Source: Thermoplasmatota archaeon (GTDB taxonomy: Archaea > Thermoplasmatota > Penumbrarchaeia > JANQNL01). Taken from it: a stretch of DNA of 52,311 nt. Shown one piece after another: positions 8,592 through 16,610 of the stretch (positions are counted from its first letter, which is position 1; each line of letters opens with the position of its first letter). The position numbers and the translations under genes were made by a program. The stretch lies in the NCBI GenBank assembly GCA_028279585.1, contig JANQNL010000156.1:1-52311 (forward strand), in the 5' to 3' direction. The notes beneath the pieces are model-generated. The model saw only the letters and a list, made by a program, of their open reading frames with translations, was not told where the DNA came from and ran no database searches.

Positions 8592-10385
8592 ATGAACATC
8601 AAAAGGACCGGTGCGATCGCACTTGTTGCAGTTCTGCTTCTGACACTAATAGTTAGCATGTCCCCAGTGAATGCTGAGGAGGAGGCGCCGACCCCGGTCA
8701 CATGGACCTTCATGGTTTACATGGATGGCGATAACAACCTCGAGGGCGCTTCTGTCAACGACATGAACGAGATGGAGACCGTCGGTTCTTCAGACGAGGT
8801 CAACATCATCGTCCTCCATGACAGGATCGAGGGGGAGTTCGATGACTCCAACGGCGACCTGGGTGATACCAGGCTCTACAGGGTCACAAAGGATGAGAAC
8901 CCTGACACCATCAGTAGCATCCACGATGAGACCTGGGGCATCGATGAGCTGAACATGGGAGACCCAGAGACCCTCATCAGGTTCGTTTCATACTGTGTCG
9001 ATAACTATCCCGCAGACCATTATCTCCTTTCCATGTGGGACCATGGCGGTGCCTGGCATGGTATCTGCTGGGACGATAGCTCCGAGGATGAGGATGGTAA
9101 CCACGACAGGATCACGCTCGGTGAGCTCAACTATGCCATGTCGAAGATACACGACAAGCTCGGAAGGAAGATAGACGTCCTTGGATTCGATGCTTGTCTG
9201 ATGGCACAGGTCGCTGTCCTTTACGAGCTCGAGGACTATGTGGATTACTGCATCGCATCTGGATACGTGGAGCCTGGCGATGGATGGCCATACGAGACCA
9301 TCATGATGAGGCTCATCAACGTTCCTGACATGACACCCGAGGAGCTGGGAGACTACATCGCCAAGGCCTACGTTGACTCATATACAGATAGGATCGAGGA
9401 CCCAAGCGATGCACGACAGATCGTTCAGGCCTGTTTCGACCTTTCCAACTTCGATTCGTTCATTCTGGAGCTTGAGAAGTTCTCCATGTTCCTAGCCGCC
9501 AGAGGTGGTGATTGGGCACAGGAGATCTATCAAGCCAGGGCTGCTACGACAGGATATGATATGGCCAGTATCGGCCCATATGACTTCTTTGGCTACGCAC
9601 AGTACGACATCATCGGGTTCACACTGAACCTTGAGGCGAGGATCCTTCTGGACTCCCAGCTGCGCGATAGATGCTCCGACCTGCGAGCAGCAGCCAAGAA
9701 CATCATATCAGCAGTATACGTGGATATGGAGCATTCCATGATGCCGAACAAGGCGAATGGACTTACCATCTACTTCCCCAACAGGGACCAGTCATCAGTG
9801 CCTGGTTCCACTACCTACGATAACAGGTTCGACGAGATCAACTTCGCAAAGGCCAGGTACTGGGACGACTTCCTGAAGGCATACCATTCCATGACCAACG
9901 AGGATCCAGCGACCATTCCACCTACCGTGATCTTCGAGTATCCAAGCGCCTATAACACGACATTGAACACCGAGGAGACCACGACCCTGATCATCTCTGT
10001 CAGGGCCTTTGACCTGCAGAACGTCAAGTCGGTCACTGTCAGCCTCGATGGTGGGGACCCAAAGCTTGCAGAGTCTGTAGGTGCAGGGTCGAACACCCTA
10101 TGGACCTACACGATAAACATCATGGAGCTTGCTCCTGGCAAGCATTCCATCGCTGTGCAGGCAACCGATGACAGCTCCATGTCGTCAACAGTTCTGGTTC
10201 AGACGTTCACGGTAGAAGGTAAGACCGAAGTTGCAGCTTCTGACGGTGACGGCGATGGAGGCGGACCGGACATCAATATCATACCCTTTGCAGTCCTGGG
10301 TATCGTAATAATCGTGGTCATAGGTATCCTGATACTTGTCAAGGACAAGCTCTCACGCAAGAAGAAAGGCGAGGTGGAGGAGTAG
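8592..10385 (+). CDS. Clostripain family (C11) cysteine peptidase, secreted and membrane-anchored
   Basis: The 597-residue protein has a signal peptide (1-28, ending 'SPVNAEEE') and a C11 catalytic domain beginning 'WTFMVYMDGDNNLE'. The catalytic His is His151 in 'WDHGGAW' and the catalytic Cys is Cys202 in 'GFDACLM'. An Ig-like domain (about 445-540), a Gly-Asp linker and a C-terminal transmembrane helix (about 558-580) with a basic stop-transfer follow. C11 enzymes cut after Arg/Lys; this one would act at the cell surface on external proteins. GGAGGG is seven bases before the ATG. The ABC ATPase gene begins six bases after its stop, so the two are co-transcribed. Confidence 0.9.
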   Translation: MNIKRTGAIALVAVLLLTLIVSMSPVNAEEEAPTPVTWTFMVYMDGDNNLEGASVNDMNEMETVGSSDEVNIIVLHDRIEGEFDDSNGDLGDTRLYRVTKDENPDTISSIHDETWGIDELNMGDPETLIRFVSYCVDNYPADHYLLSMWDHGGAWHGICWDDSSEDEDGNHDRITLGELNYAMSKIHDKLGRKIDVLGFDACLMAQVAVLYELEDYVDYCIASGYVEPGDGWPYETIMMRLINVPDMTPEELGDYIAKAYVDSYTDRIEDPSDARQIVQACFDLSNFDSFILELEKFSMFLAARGGDWAQEIYQARAATTGYDMASIGPYDFFGYAQYDIIGFTLNLEARILLDSQLRDRCSDLRAAAKNIISAVYVDMEHSMMPNKANGLTIYFPNRDQSSVPGSTTYDNRFDEINFAKARYWDDFLKAYHSMTNEDPATIPPTVIFEYPSAYNTTLNTEETTTLIISVRAFDLQNVKSVTVSLDGGDPKLAESVGAGSNTLWTYTINIMELAPGKHSIAVQATDDSSMSSTVLVQTFTVEGKTEVAASDGDGDGGGPDINIIPFAVLGIVIIVVIGILILVKDKLSRKKKGEVEE

Positions 10386-10391
10386 GGACAG

Positions 10392-11126
10392 ATGGGTGTT
10401 GAGTACGTCACGGTGGCAAAGAAGGTCTCCAAGACCTTTGGCGAGTTCAAAGCATTGGACAATGTGGACCTAAAGGTCCGCAAGGGTGAGTTCTTCGGAT
10501 TGTTCGGCCCAAATGGAGCTGGCAAGACAACATTGCTCAAGATCCTCACAGGCCAGATAGAGCAAACTGGTGGCAATGTCAAGGTCATGGGCATCGATAC
10601 CAAGGCCGATCCTCTATCTGTGAAGGCCGAGATAGGTATCGTTCCAGAGTTCGAGTCTCCTCCAACGTTCCTGACCGGCAAGGAGTACCTGGAGTTCGTG
10701 GCACACCTGCGCAAGGTCCCAGACCAGGATACTGTGGTGAAGGATTGGTTGACGTTCTTCGATCTTGTGGGCAGAGAGAACACCATCTGCAAGGACATGT
10801 CCAAGGGCATGCGGCAGAAGCTGATGCTTGCCGGAGCGTTCCTGCATGAACCTCCTCTGCTGTTCCTTGACGAGCCGTTCATCAACCTGGACCCGATCTA
10901 CCAGAAGAAGCTCCGTGAGTATCTGGTGGACTATGTAGACCGTGGGAACACTGTGTTTATGAACACCCATATCCTCGAGATCGCCGAGAAGCTTTGCACC
11001 AAGGTCGTGATCATCTATGAGGGCAAGGTCGTTGCCTCTGGGACCATGGATGAGCTTCGGAAGAAGGCTGGTGGGGACCTGGAGAAGGTGTTCATGTCCG
11101 CTGTTGGTATCGAAGACGGGGCGTAG
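10392..11126 (+). CDS. ABC transporter ATP-binding protein (ABC-2 exporter type)
   Basis: A 244-residue ABC ATPase with Walker A 'GPNGAGKTT' (residues 39-47), the drug/ABC-2 type signature 'SKGMRQKL', Walker B 'LLFLDEPFINLDP' and H-loop 'NTHILE'. The signature form groups it with ATPases of ABC-2 exporters. No permease gene is adjacent; it is coupled to the clostripain gene upstream. An orphan ABC-2-like permease sits at 36578 and could be a partner, but that is speculation. A short GGCG...CGCC inverted repeat with CCCTTTTTC follows the stop. Confidence 0.9.
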   Translation: MGVEYVTVAKKVSKTFGEFKALDNVDLKVRKGEFFGLFGPNGAGKTTLLKILTGQIEQTGGNVKVMGIDTKADPLSVKAEIGIVPEFESPPTFLTGKEYLEFVAHLRKVPDQDTVVKDWLTFFDLVGRENTICKDMSKGMRQKLMLAGAFLHEPPLLFLDEPFINLDPIYQKKLREYLVDYVDRGNTVFMNTHILEIAEKLCTKVVIIYEGKVVASGTMDELRKKAGGDLEKVFMSAVGIEDGA

Positions 11127-11179
11127 GTGTCAAAGACTTCGCCAAAACCCTTTTTCATACTTACCGGAATGCTTTGTGC

Positions 11180-11704
11180 ATGAGGAATGTCGTTATAGCG
11201 GTATTTTGGGTGTTGATGATATTTGCTGGACTGAACATGGGATGCACAGAAGCACCAGATTGGTGCGAACATAGAGTTAAAATAGAGCTCTGGTCCGAGC
11301 ATCTATCCCAAGGTAAGGTCATCGTTCCTGTTCCGATGGAGGAGCATGACACGACCTGGTTTGGTTCTATCAACGATCGCTATACTGTAAGAGAAGGAGA
11401 GGCAGCCCTGGAGCTAGTGAACACCAGCTACGGTGTGGGATTGAGCATTGAGTTCAGGACCAAACACGTCAAAGTAACTGCATACAATACCATTGATCAA
11501 GTGGACGATCCAGATTTTCCTATCACACCCAGTATGAAATATGGAAACGGCAATATGTACTATAATGATGCACCGCAAGAGGTCTTCATAGAACATACTA
11601 TGAAATGGCATTCTGAACAATCCTATGGTTATTACACATTGAATAACCAGTCCGTGGGACCAGGCTGGGGCGTCTATTCACTGGCTTTTGAAGGTAGCTC
11701 TTGA
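11180..11704 (+). CDS. Small exported protein, possibly a lipoprotein, unknown function
   Basis: The 174-residue protein has a hydrophobic N-terminus ending 'FAGLNMGC', which could be a lipobox-like Cys or a signal peptide. The rest is a beta-rich domain with many aromatic residues, and I recognise no family. A TTG two codons upstream is possible, but the ATG at 11180 gives a better signal sequence. The gene is richer in A+T than its neighbours, which may mark a recent arrival. A C-rich tract (11731-11758) follows its stop. Confidence 0.6.
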   Translation: MRNVVIAVFWVLMIFAGLNMGCTEAPDWCEHRVKIELWSEHLSQGKVIVPVPMEEHDTTWFGSINDRYTVREGEAALELVNTSYGVGLSIEFRTKHVKVTAYNTIDQVDDPDFPITPSMKYGNGNMYYNDAPQEVFIEHTMKWHSEQSYGYYTLNNQSVGPGWGVYSLAFEGSS

Positions 11705-11761
11705 ACGGGTTAGGCCCTCTGAAAGAAAACCCTTTTCCCCCACCACCACATACCCTCCCTC

Positions 11762-12874
11762 GTGACACTACTTCTCGCTCCTGATTCTTTCAAGGGAACC
11801 TTATCGTCCATCGAGGTATGCCAGACGCTTGAGCATGAAGCGTCCAAGCACGATGTACGAACGCTCTCATGCCCCATGGCCGACGGGGGGGAAGGTTCAC
11901 TCGCTGTAATACATCGAGCGGTGGGGGGAGAGCTCCGATACCGAAAGGTCCTGGGTACTCTTCAGGAACCCATAATGGCACCCTACCTGATCAAGGGGTG
12001 GACAGCTTACATTGAGCTCGCACGGGTCTCAGGCATGGACAGGGTCCTCAAGATAGGGGCCAAGCTCAATCCTATGCTCGCAACGACCTATGGGACTGGG
12101 CAGCTCATCAGAAAGCTTGTCCAGGACGAACCCAAGCTTAAGGAGCTATACCTCTGCGTCGGGGGTTCAGCTACAGTGGATGGAGGTATTGGGGTCCTGC
12201 AAGGGATGGGATTCAAGGTACTGGACGATAGGAATAGGTCACTACCTCTTGGGTCAAGGGCGGTCACCAGGTCAAAGGACGTTCGAGAGGATGAAGAGCT
12301 TCTCGAGCAGTATCGTAGCATCAAAGCGAAGGTCGTGTGTGATGTCACAAACCCCCTGGTAGGACCAAATGGCGCAGCCCGTGTCTATGGACCACAGAAG
12401 GGACTCAAGGGACAGCCTTTGGTCCAAGTGGAGAACGGTCTTGAACAATGGGGGAAAGCGTTGAACGATCGTTCTGGCAAGCCGATCACCAAGATGAAGT
12501 ATGGGGGTGCTTCAGGTGGAGTTCCAGCAGCTCTTTCAGCCATCTGTGGTTGGGAGCTGGTAGATGGGTTCGATACCATAGCTGGGATCGTAAAGCTCGA
12601 AAAGATGATGGATCGGTCCACAGCGATCCTTACAGGTGAAGGACGAACAGACGCTCAGTCCCCAGGTCACAAGGTCGTGTTCAGGGTCCGGGACATGGCC
12701 AAACCCAAACCGACCCATCTCCTTGCAGGATCCATCGACGGGCAGGTCAAGGGCTTCGCAACGTCCTATGCGATAATGCGAACCACTGGTGTCGACAAGG
12801 TCAGGGCCATGGCCTATCCCAGACGTTATCTGCGACAGACCTTCAGAAAGATGCTGGCTGATTCTGCCCTTTAA
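11762..12874 (+). CDS. Glycerate kinase (type I, GarK/GlxK-like)
   Basis: The 370-residue protein shows the glycerate kinase I hallmarks: 'LLLAPDSFKGTLSS' at the N-terminus, 'PMADGGEGS', 'NPMLATTYGTGQLI', 'LCVGGSATVDGGIG', 'CDVTNPLVGPNGAA', 'GGASGGVPAAL' and 'ILTGEGRTDAQS'. It phosphorylates D-glycerate, usually to 2-phosphoglycerate, feeding lower glycolysis. The start is GTG. With the 2-hydroxyacid dehydrogenase at 35525 and PGK at 25525 it fits serine/hydroxypyruvate breakdown, though the genes are not adjacent. The product isomer (2- or 3-phosphoglycerate) cannot be told from the sequence. Confidence 0.93.
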   Translation: MTLLLAPDSFKGTLSSIEVCQTLEHEASKHDVRTLSCPMADGGEGSLAVIHRAVGGELRYRKVLGTLQEPIMAPYLIKGWTAYIELARVSGMDRVLKIGAKLNPMLATTYGTGQLIRKLVQDEPKLKELYLCVGGSATVDGGIGVLQGMGFKVLDDRNRSLPLGSRAVTRSKDVREDEELLEQYRSIKAKVVCDVTNPLVGPNGAARVYGPQKGLKGQPLVQVENGLEQWGKALNDRSGKPITKMKYGGASGGVPAALSAICGWELVDGFDTIAGIVKLEKMMDRSTAILTGEGRTDAQSPGHKVVFRVRDMAKPKPTHLLAGSIDGQVKGFATSYAIMRTTGVDKVRAMAYPRRYLRQTFRKMLADSAL

Positions 12875-12992
12875 GAATGCAAAACCTTTTTTATCCATCA
12901 TCAGATACGTCTCGCGCACCTAGGCGCAGGGGGCACCTAATATCGGACTACTTGACAGTGTTTTTAAAAAGAAGGGACCCTCCGTAAAGGAC

Positions 12993-13712
12993 ATGGCCAA
13001 CAAGCAGCAGGAGCTGGACGGCCAGCTGGACTCGCTCGAGAGGGAGATCCAGGATATAATGAACAACCCGCCCCAGAGAGCTCCTGCTCCACCGCCTGGT
13101 CAAGCACCTCCACCGGGAGGAATGCCACCACAGGGTCCACCTCCAGGCCAGATGCCTCCACCAGGAGCACCCCCACAGGGACCACCCCCAGGAGGAATGC
13201 CACCTCAGGGGCCCCCGCCGCAAGGTCCACCACCAGGAGAAATGCCTCCCCAGGGACCTCCACCTTCAGGTGCGCCCCCGCCAGAGGCACCTCCTCAACC
13301 CCCAGAGGCCCCACCGGAAGCGCCACCAGAACCAGCATCTGCAGAACAGCCACCAGCAGAGGCTCCACCGGCTGAAGCACCTGCAGATCCTATCGAACCT
13401 GCCGGTTCTTCGGACCTTCCGGGTAGTGACCCTCAAGAGGAGCCAAAACCTGGCGGTGACCTTGATGATCTCTTCGCACCCATCGATACCAACGAGGGTG
13501 CAGCACCACCATCACCAGAACCACCTGCAGAACCAGAGGCCCCAGCGCCAGAAGCTCCTCCAGAAACAGCACCTGAGGGTGCAGAAGCGGAGAAGAACAT
13601 CCTAGCAGTGGAGTGCTATCAGTGTGGCTCCGTCGTTGAACTGGAAGATGACGGAACAAGACCGCTCATTATGAAGTGCGGTCACTGTGATGCAGAAGGA
13701 ATGATCGAGTAG
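12993..13712 (+). CDS. Proline-rich low-complexity protein with C-terminal zinc ribbon
   Basis: The 239-residue protein begins with a short helical segment (1-27). A Pro-Gly-Met-Gln region of imperfect repeats ('PPQGPPPG', 'GGMPPQGPPP') spans about 28-100, then a Pro-Glu-Ala region (100-205) interrupted by 'GDLDDLFAPI'. It ends in a compact zinc ribbon: 'CYQCG' and, about 19 residues on, 'CGHCDAEG'. There is no signal peptide or transmembrane segment, so it should be cytoplasmic. It is likely a disordered scaffold with one metal-binding contact domain; the function is unknown. The ATG lies about 25 bases below TTTTTAAAAAG. It converges on the next gene with one base between stops. Confidence 0.75.
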   Translation: MANKQQELDGQLDSLEREIQDIMNNPPQRAPAPPPGQAPPPGGMPPQGPPPGQMPPPGAPPQGPPPGGMPPQGPPPQGPPPGEMPPQGPPPSGAPPPEAPPQPPEAPPEAPPEPASAEQPPAEAPPAEAPADPIEPAGSSDLPGSDPQEEPKPGGDLDDLFAPIDTNEGAAPPSPEPPAEPEAPAPEAPPETAPEGAEAEKNILAVECYQCGSVVELEDDGTRPLIMKCGHCDAEGMIE

Positions 13713-13713
13713 T

Positions 13714-14112
13714 TCACTCGAGCTTTGATTCAAGCTTTATGATAATAGCGTGAGCCTTGTCGATGAACTGGAGCGTGGCCTCCTTCCAGGCCTCCTCGTC
13801 CAGTCTATCGATCTCGGGAACATTCCCAAGGTCCAGCTCCTCGGCTGGTGGAAGATCGATCTGCTCGACCTTGTATTGGAGCTTAAGCTCCATGAGCTTG
13901 TCAAGGGCCTTGTTCCGGATATCATGGTACAAAGCGTTCCAATCAGAGTCCTTGACATCGAGCCTCTTGGCCTCCATCAATCTTGCAGAAAGGAATGGAT
14001 AGTTCTTGTTCTCAAGGATCCTCTCGCAGGACGGGCATTCCCATTGTGGAGAATCGGTATCCACCATGTATTCATTGGCACAACCTGCGCAGATTATAAC
14101 GAGCTCGACCAT
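13714..14112 (-). CDS. Zinc-ribbon protein of unknown function
   Basis: A 132-residue cytoplasmic protein whose N-terminus forms a zinc ribbon ('CAGCANEY...WECPSCER', two Cys-x2-Cys knuckles 18 residues apart). The rest is mostly helical and charged, with a conserved-looking 'WNALYHDIRNKALDKL'. No catalytic motif is seen and I do not recognise the family. A minus-strand AAATATACC (about 14162-14170) is a suitable TATA box. The stop abuts that of the convergent proline-rich gene, leaving no room for separate terminators. Confidence 0.7.
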   Translation of the reverse strand: MVELVIICAGCANEYMVDTDSPQWECPSCERILENKNYPFLSARLMEAKRLDVKDSDWNALYHDIRNKALDKLMELKLQYKVEQIDLPPAEELDLGNVPEIDRLDEEAWKEATLQFIDKAHAIIIKLESKLE

Positions 14113-14317
14113 CCGACCACACCGCCTAAAGGCGCTATCAAGGCCTGAACCCGCTTTCCAGGTATATTTTTTTCGGGATTTGTAAAAACTTGATTTGACA
14201 TGAAAAAAGATTTCCTAACTCGTACACTGGCCTAGATGACATAGACTATGATTTTTCTATCCATGCTCTACCAGAAATGCTTTATTCGGATGTTCTGTTC
14301 AAGGAAATGGTGTTCCA

Positions 14318-15622
14318 GTGACCGATGATCCTCTATCCTTATCCAACATAGACGCACTCCACAAAGAACGTATCAGAATGGAGTCACTGCTCTCTGTCAG
14401 GGCCAAGACCATGAAGGCCTCCGAGATCAGGGAGCTTCTCAAGCTCACCCAGCGCAAAGATATCATATCATTCGCTGGTGGCCTGCCCAATCCCCAGCTG
14501 TTCCCGAAGGAACAGATGGCAGAGATAGCCAAGGATGTGATAATGGACCAGGGAGACCATTCGCTCCAGTATGGTACCACAGAGGGTTACTCGAAGTTCA
14601 GGGAAGCCATCGCAGAGAGGCTCCAGAAGAACTTCGGCATGGACGTGAACTCACACAACGTCCAGATCACTTCCGGCTCCCAGCAGGGACTGGACCTTCT
14701 GACAAAGGTGTTTGTGAACAGAGGGGACCCGATCATCGTTGGTAACCCAACTTACCTGGGAGCGGCCAACGTCTTCGCTGCTGCCGGTGTCAAGTTCGAG
14801 ACCGTCCAGGTGGATGGCGAGGGTATGAACCCAGATGACCTTGAGGAGAAGCTCCGTGTGATGACACACCACGGTGAGAACCCCAAGTTCATGTATCTTG
14901 TTCCAACCTTTGACAATCCTACTGGTGTGACAATGCCGACCAATAGAAGGAAGAAGATCCTGGACATCGCCCACGAGTATGATATGCTGGTCGTAGAGGA
15001 TGACCCATATTCAGAACTCAGGTACGAGGGAGACCCTGTCAAGTCCATCAAGTCCATGGACAAGGAAGGCCGTGTGATCTACTTCGGCACCATCTCCAAG
15101 ATCATGACGCCTGGTCTCAGGCTCGCCTGGACCGTGGCTTCAGAACCTATCATCGAGAAGTTCACCTATGCGAAGCAGAACTCCGACCTGTGCACAAGCG
15201 CACTGAACCAGCGCATCGCCTTCGAGTTCATGGACAGAGGATACCTCGAGCCGCACATCCAGAAGATCATAGACATGTACAAGCGCAAGAGGACCTTGTT
15301 CCTCAAGGGAATGGACGAGCACTTCCCTGAAGAGGTCAAGTACACAAGGCCCGACGGTGGTCTGTTCAGCTGGGCCATATGCCCGCCAGAGGTGGATACC
15401 ACCGAGATGTTCAAGTACGCCATCCGCGCAAAGGTCGCTTATGTGACCGGCAAGCCATTCCACGTTGATGGCTCTGGAAACAATACGTTGAGGCTCAACT
15501 TCTCTATGCCGTCCGACGAGCAGATCGAGTCTGGCTTGGAGACATTGGGACAGGTCCTGAGGGACGCATTGGCCCATTCCATCAAGGATACGGAAGAAGG
15601 CGACTTCATGATGGCCCCATGA
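14318..15622 (+). CDS. PLP-dependent aminotransferase, class I/II (2-aminoadipate/aromatic type)
   Basis: The 434-residue fold-type I aminotransferase has 'ISFAGGLPNPQLFP' at the N-terminus, 'YGTTEGYSKFREAIAERL', 'ITSGSQQGLDLLTKVF', 'VPTFDNPTGVTM', 'VVEDDPYSELRYEG' and the PLP lysine region 'GTISKIMTPGLRLAW', with 'RLNFS' near the C-terminus. This pattern is that of the LysN/ARO8-like group (MocR-like aminotransferase domain without HTH), which uses 2-oxoglutarate with branched, aromatic or aminoadipate substrates. Substrate cannot be fixed from sequence. The start is GTG with GGTG five bases upstream. It probably serves amino acid catabolism. Confidence 0.9.
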   Translation: MTDDPLSLSNIDALHKERIRMESLLSVRAKTMKASEIRELLKLTQRKDIISFAGGLPNPQLFPKEQMAEIAKDVIMDQGDHSLQYGTTEGYSKFREAIAERLQKNFGMDVNSHNVQITSGSQQGLDLLTKVFVNRGDPIIVGNPTYLGAANVFAAAGVKFETVQVDGEGMNPDDLEEKLRVMTHHGENPKFMYLVPTFDNPTGVTMPTNRRKKILDIAHEYDMLVVEDDPYSELRYEGDPVKSIKSMDKEGRVIYFGTISKIMTPGLRLAWTVASEPIIEKFTYAKQNSDLCTSALNQRIAFEFMDRGYLEPHIQKIIDMYKRKRTLFLKGMDEHFPEEVKYTRPDGGLFSWAICPPEVDTTEMFKYAIRAKVAYVTGKPFHVDGSGNNTLRLNFSMPSDEQIESGLETLGQVLRDALAHSIKDTEEGDFMMAP

Positions 15623-15735
15623 GGATAGCCACTATCTTCATGCACTACAACAATAGATATGTCGCAGGACTTTTATCTTGTTCTGATGAGCGTTAGCGCT
15701 CTGGTCAGCACCTACCCTAACAGGGAGGTGGCCTC

Positions 15736-16548
15736 GTGAAACGTGTCGGTAAGCGGTCAGCCCGCAGGCACAAAAGCTCTAGCAAGGAGAAGAAGGACAA
15801 GTCCAACGACAACATGCTCGTTGAGGAGTATGACGAGATAAACTTCTTCAACCCTTCAGAGAGCAATACCGTAGACTATGGCGAAGCAAAGACCTTTGAT
15901 TTTACAGACGTGGACGAGGTCGTGACCATCCACGAGGAAAAGAGCGACGAGATAGTCCTGGACGAGAACACAGAGGTCAAGGTCATAATAACAGAGAACA
16001 TCAAGACCACCATCGACGTCAAAGGTCACCAGGTGGAAAAGATAAAGCGATCCTCTAAAAAGGACGTCAAAAAGGCGAAGAAGGGGCTTTCCAAGCTCAA
16101 GTACGACCCAGAGAAGGCCTACCAGGACGCCAAAAGGAACGCCAAGGAATACAAAATGAAGTGTCCCACATGCCATGGGACCAACAAGTGCCCCAACTGC
16201 AAAGGCAGAGGTAGGATCTGGATCATCCGTAAGTGCAAGGTCTGTGGTGGAAGCGGTGTCTGCAGGGACTGCAGAAAGGATAATATGGTCCCGTGTCCAG
16301 GCTGCCAGAAGCCTATCAACTACTTCGCTTCCAGCTGCAATAGTTGCGGCCATACCAACTACTGTCCTCATTGCAGGGAGCCGATGCCCTTCGGAGCCAC
16401 CCGTTGCATTTCCTGCGAGACAGAGTTCCTCTGTTCTGGTTGCAAGGCGCGTATGGCCCCAGGATATGAGGAGAAATGCCCCAAGTGTGATACCGTGTTC
16501 AAGTATGACGATTCGGACAGAGAGGATGTCATGGACGACTTCGACTAA
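15736..16548 (+). CDS. Protein with DnaJ-like and repeated zinc ribbons
   Basis: The 270-residue protein has a charged N-terminal half (1-130, acidic then Lys-rich) and a C-terminal half packed with about ten Cys-x2-Cys knuckles. These include DnaJ-like 'CPTCHG...CPNCKGRG' and 'CKVCGGSG', then double-zinc-ribbon-like 'CPGCQ', 'CNSCG', 'CPHCR', 'CISCE', 'CSGCK' and 'CPKCD'. No J domain is present, so it is not a DnaJ chaperone. A role in protein or nucleic-acid binding is possible. The start is GTG with a strong GGAGGTG five bases upstream. It lies just before the subtilisin gene, which has its own TATA box. Confidence 0.75.
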   Translation: MKRVGKRSARRHKSSSKEKKDKSNDNMLVEEYDEINFFNPSESNTVDYGEAKTFDFTDVDEVVTIHEEKSDEIVLDENTEVKVIITENIKTTIDVKGHQVEKIKRSSKKDVKKAKKGLSKLKYDPEKAYQDAKRNAKEYKMKCPTCHGTNKCPNCKGRGRIWIIRKCKVCGGSGVCRDCRKDNMVPCPGCQKPINYFASSCNSCGHTNYCPHCREPMPFGATRCISCETEFLCSGCKARMAPGYEEKCPKCDTVFKYDDSDREDVMDDFD

Positions 16549-16566
16549 GTACTATTATGACCAAAG

Positions 16567-16575
16567 GATATATAT
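16567..16575 (+). promoter_or_regulatory. TATA box of the subtilisin gene
   Basis: GATATATAT lies about 40 bases before ATG 16611. It falls inside the reading frame that could start at ATG 16557, which argues for the downstream start. Confidence 0.6.
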
Positions 16576-16610
16576 CGGCCTCCTTCAATGAAGACGCATT
16601 GGGTAATACC

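Noticed and set aside
11160..11704. Mobile-element cargo at the A+T-rich exported protein gene
   Set aside because: No transposase, terminal repeats or tRNA target; higher A+T alone is not enough.
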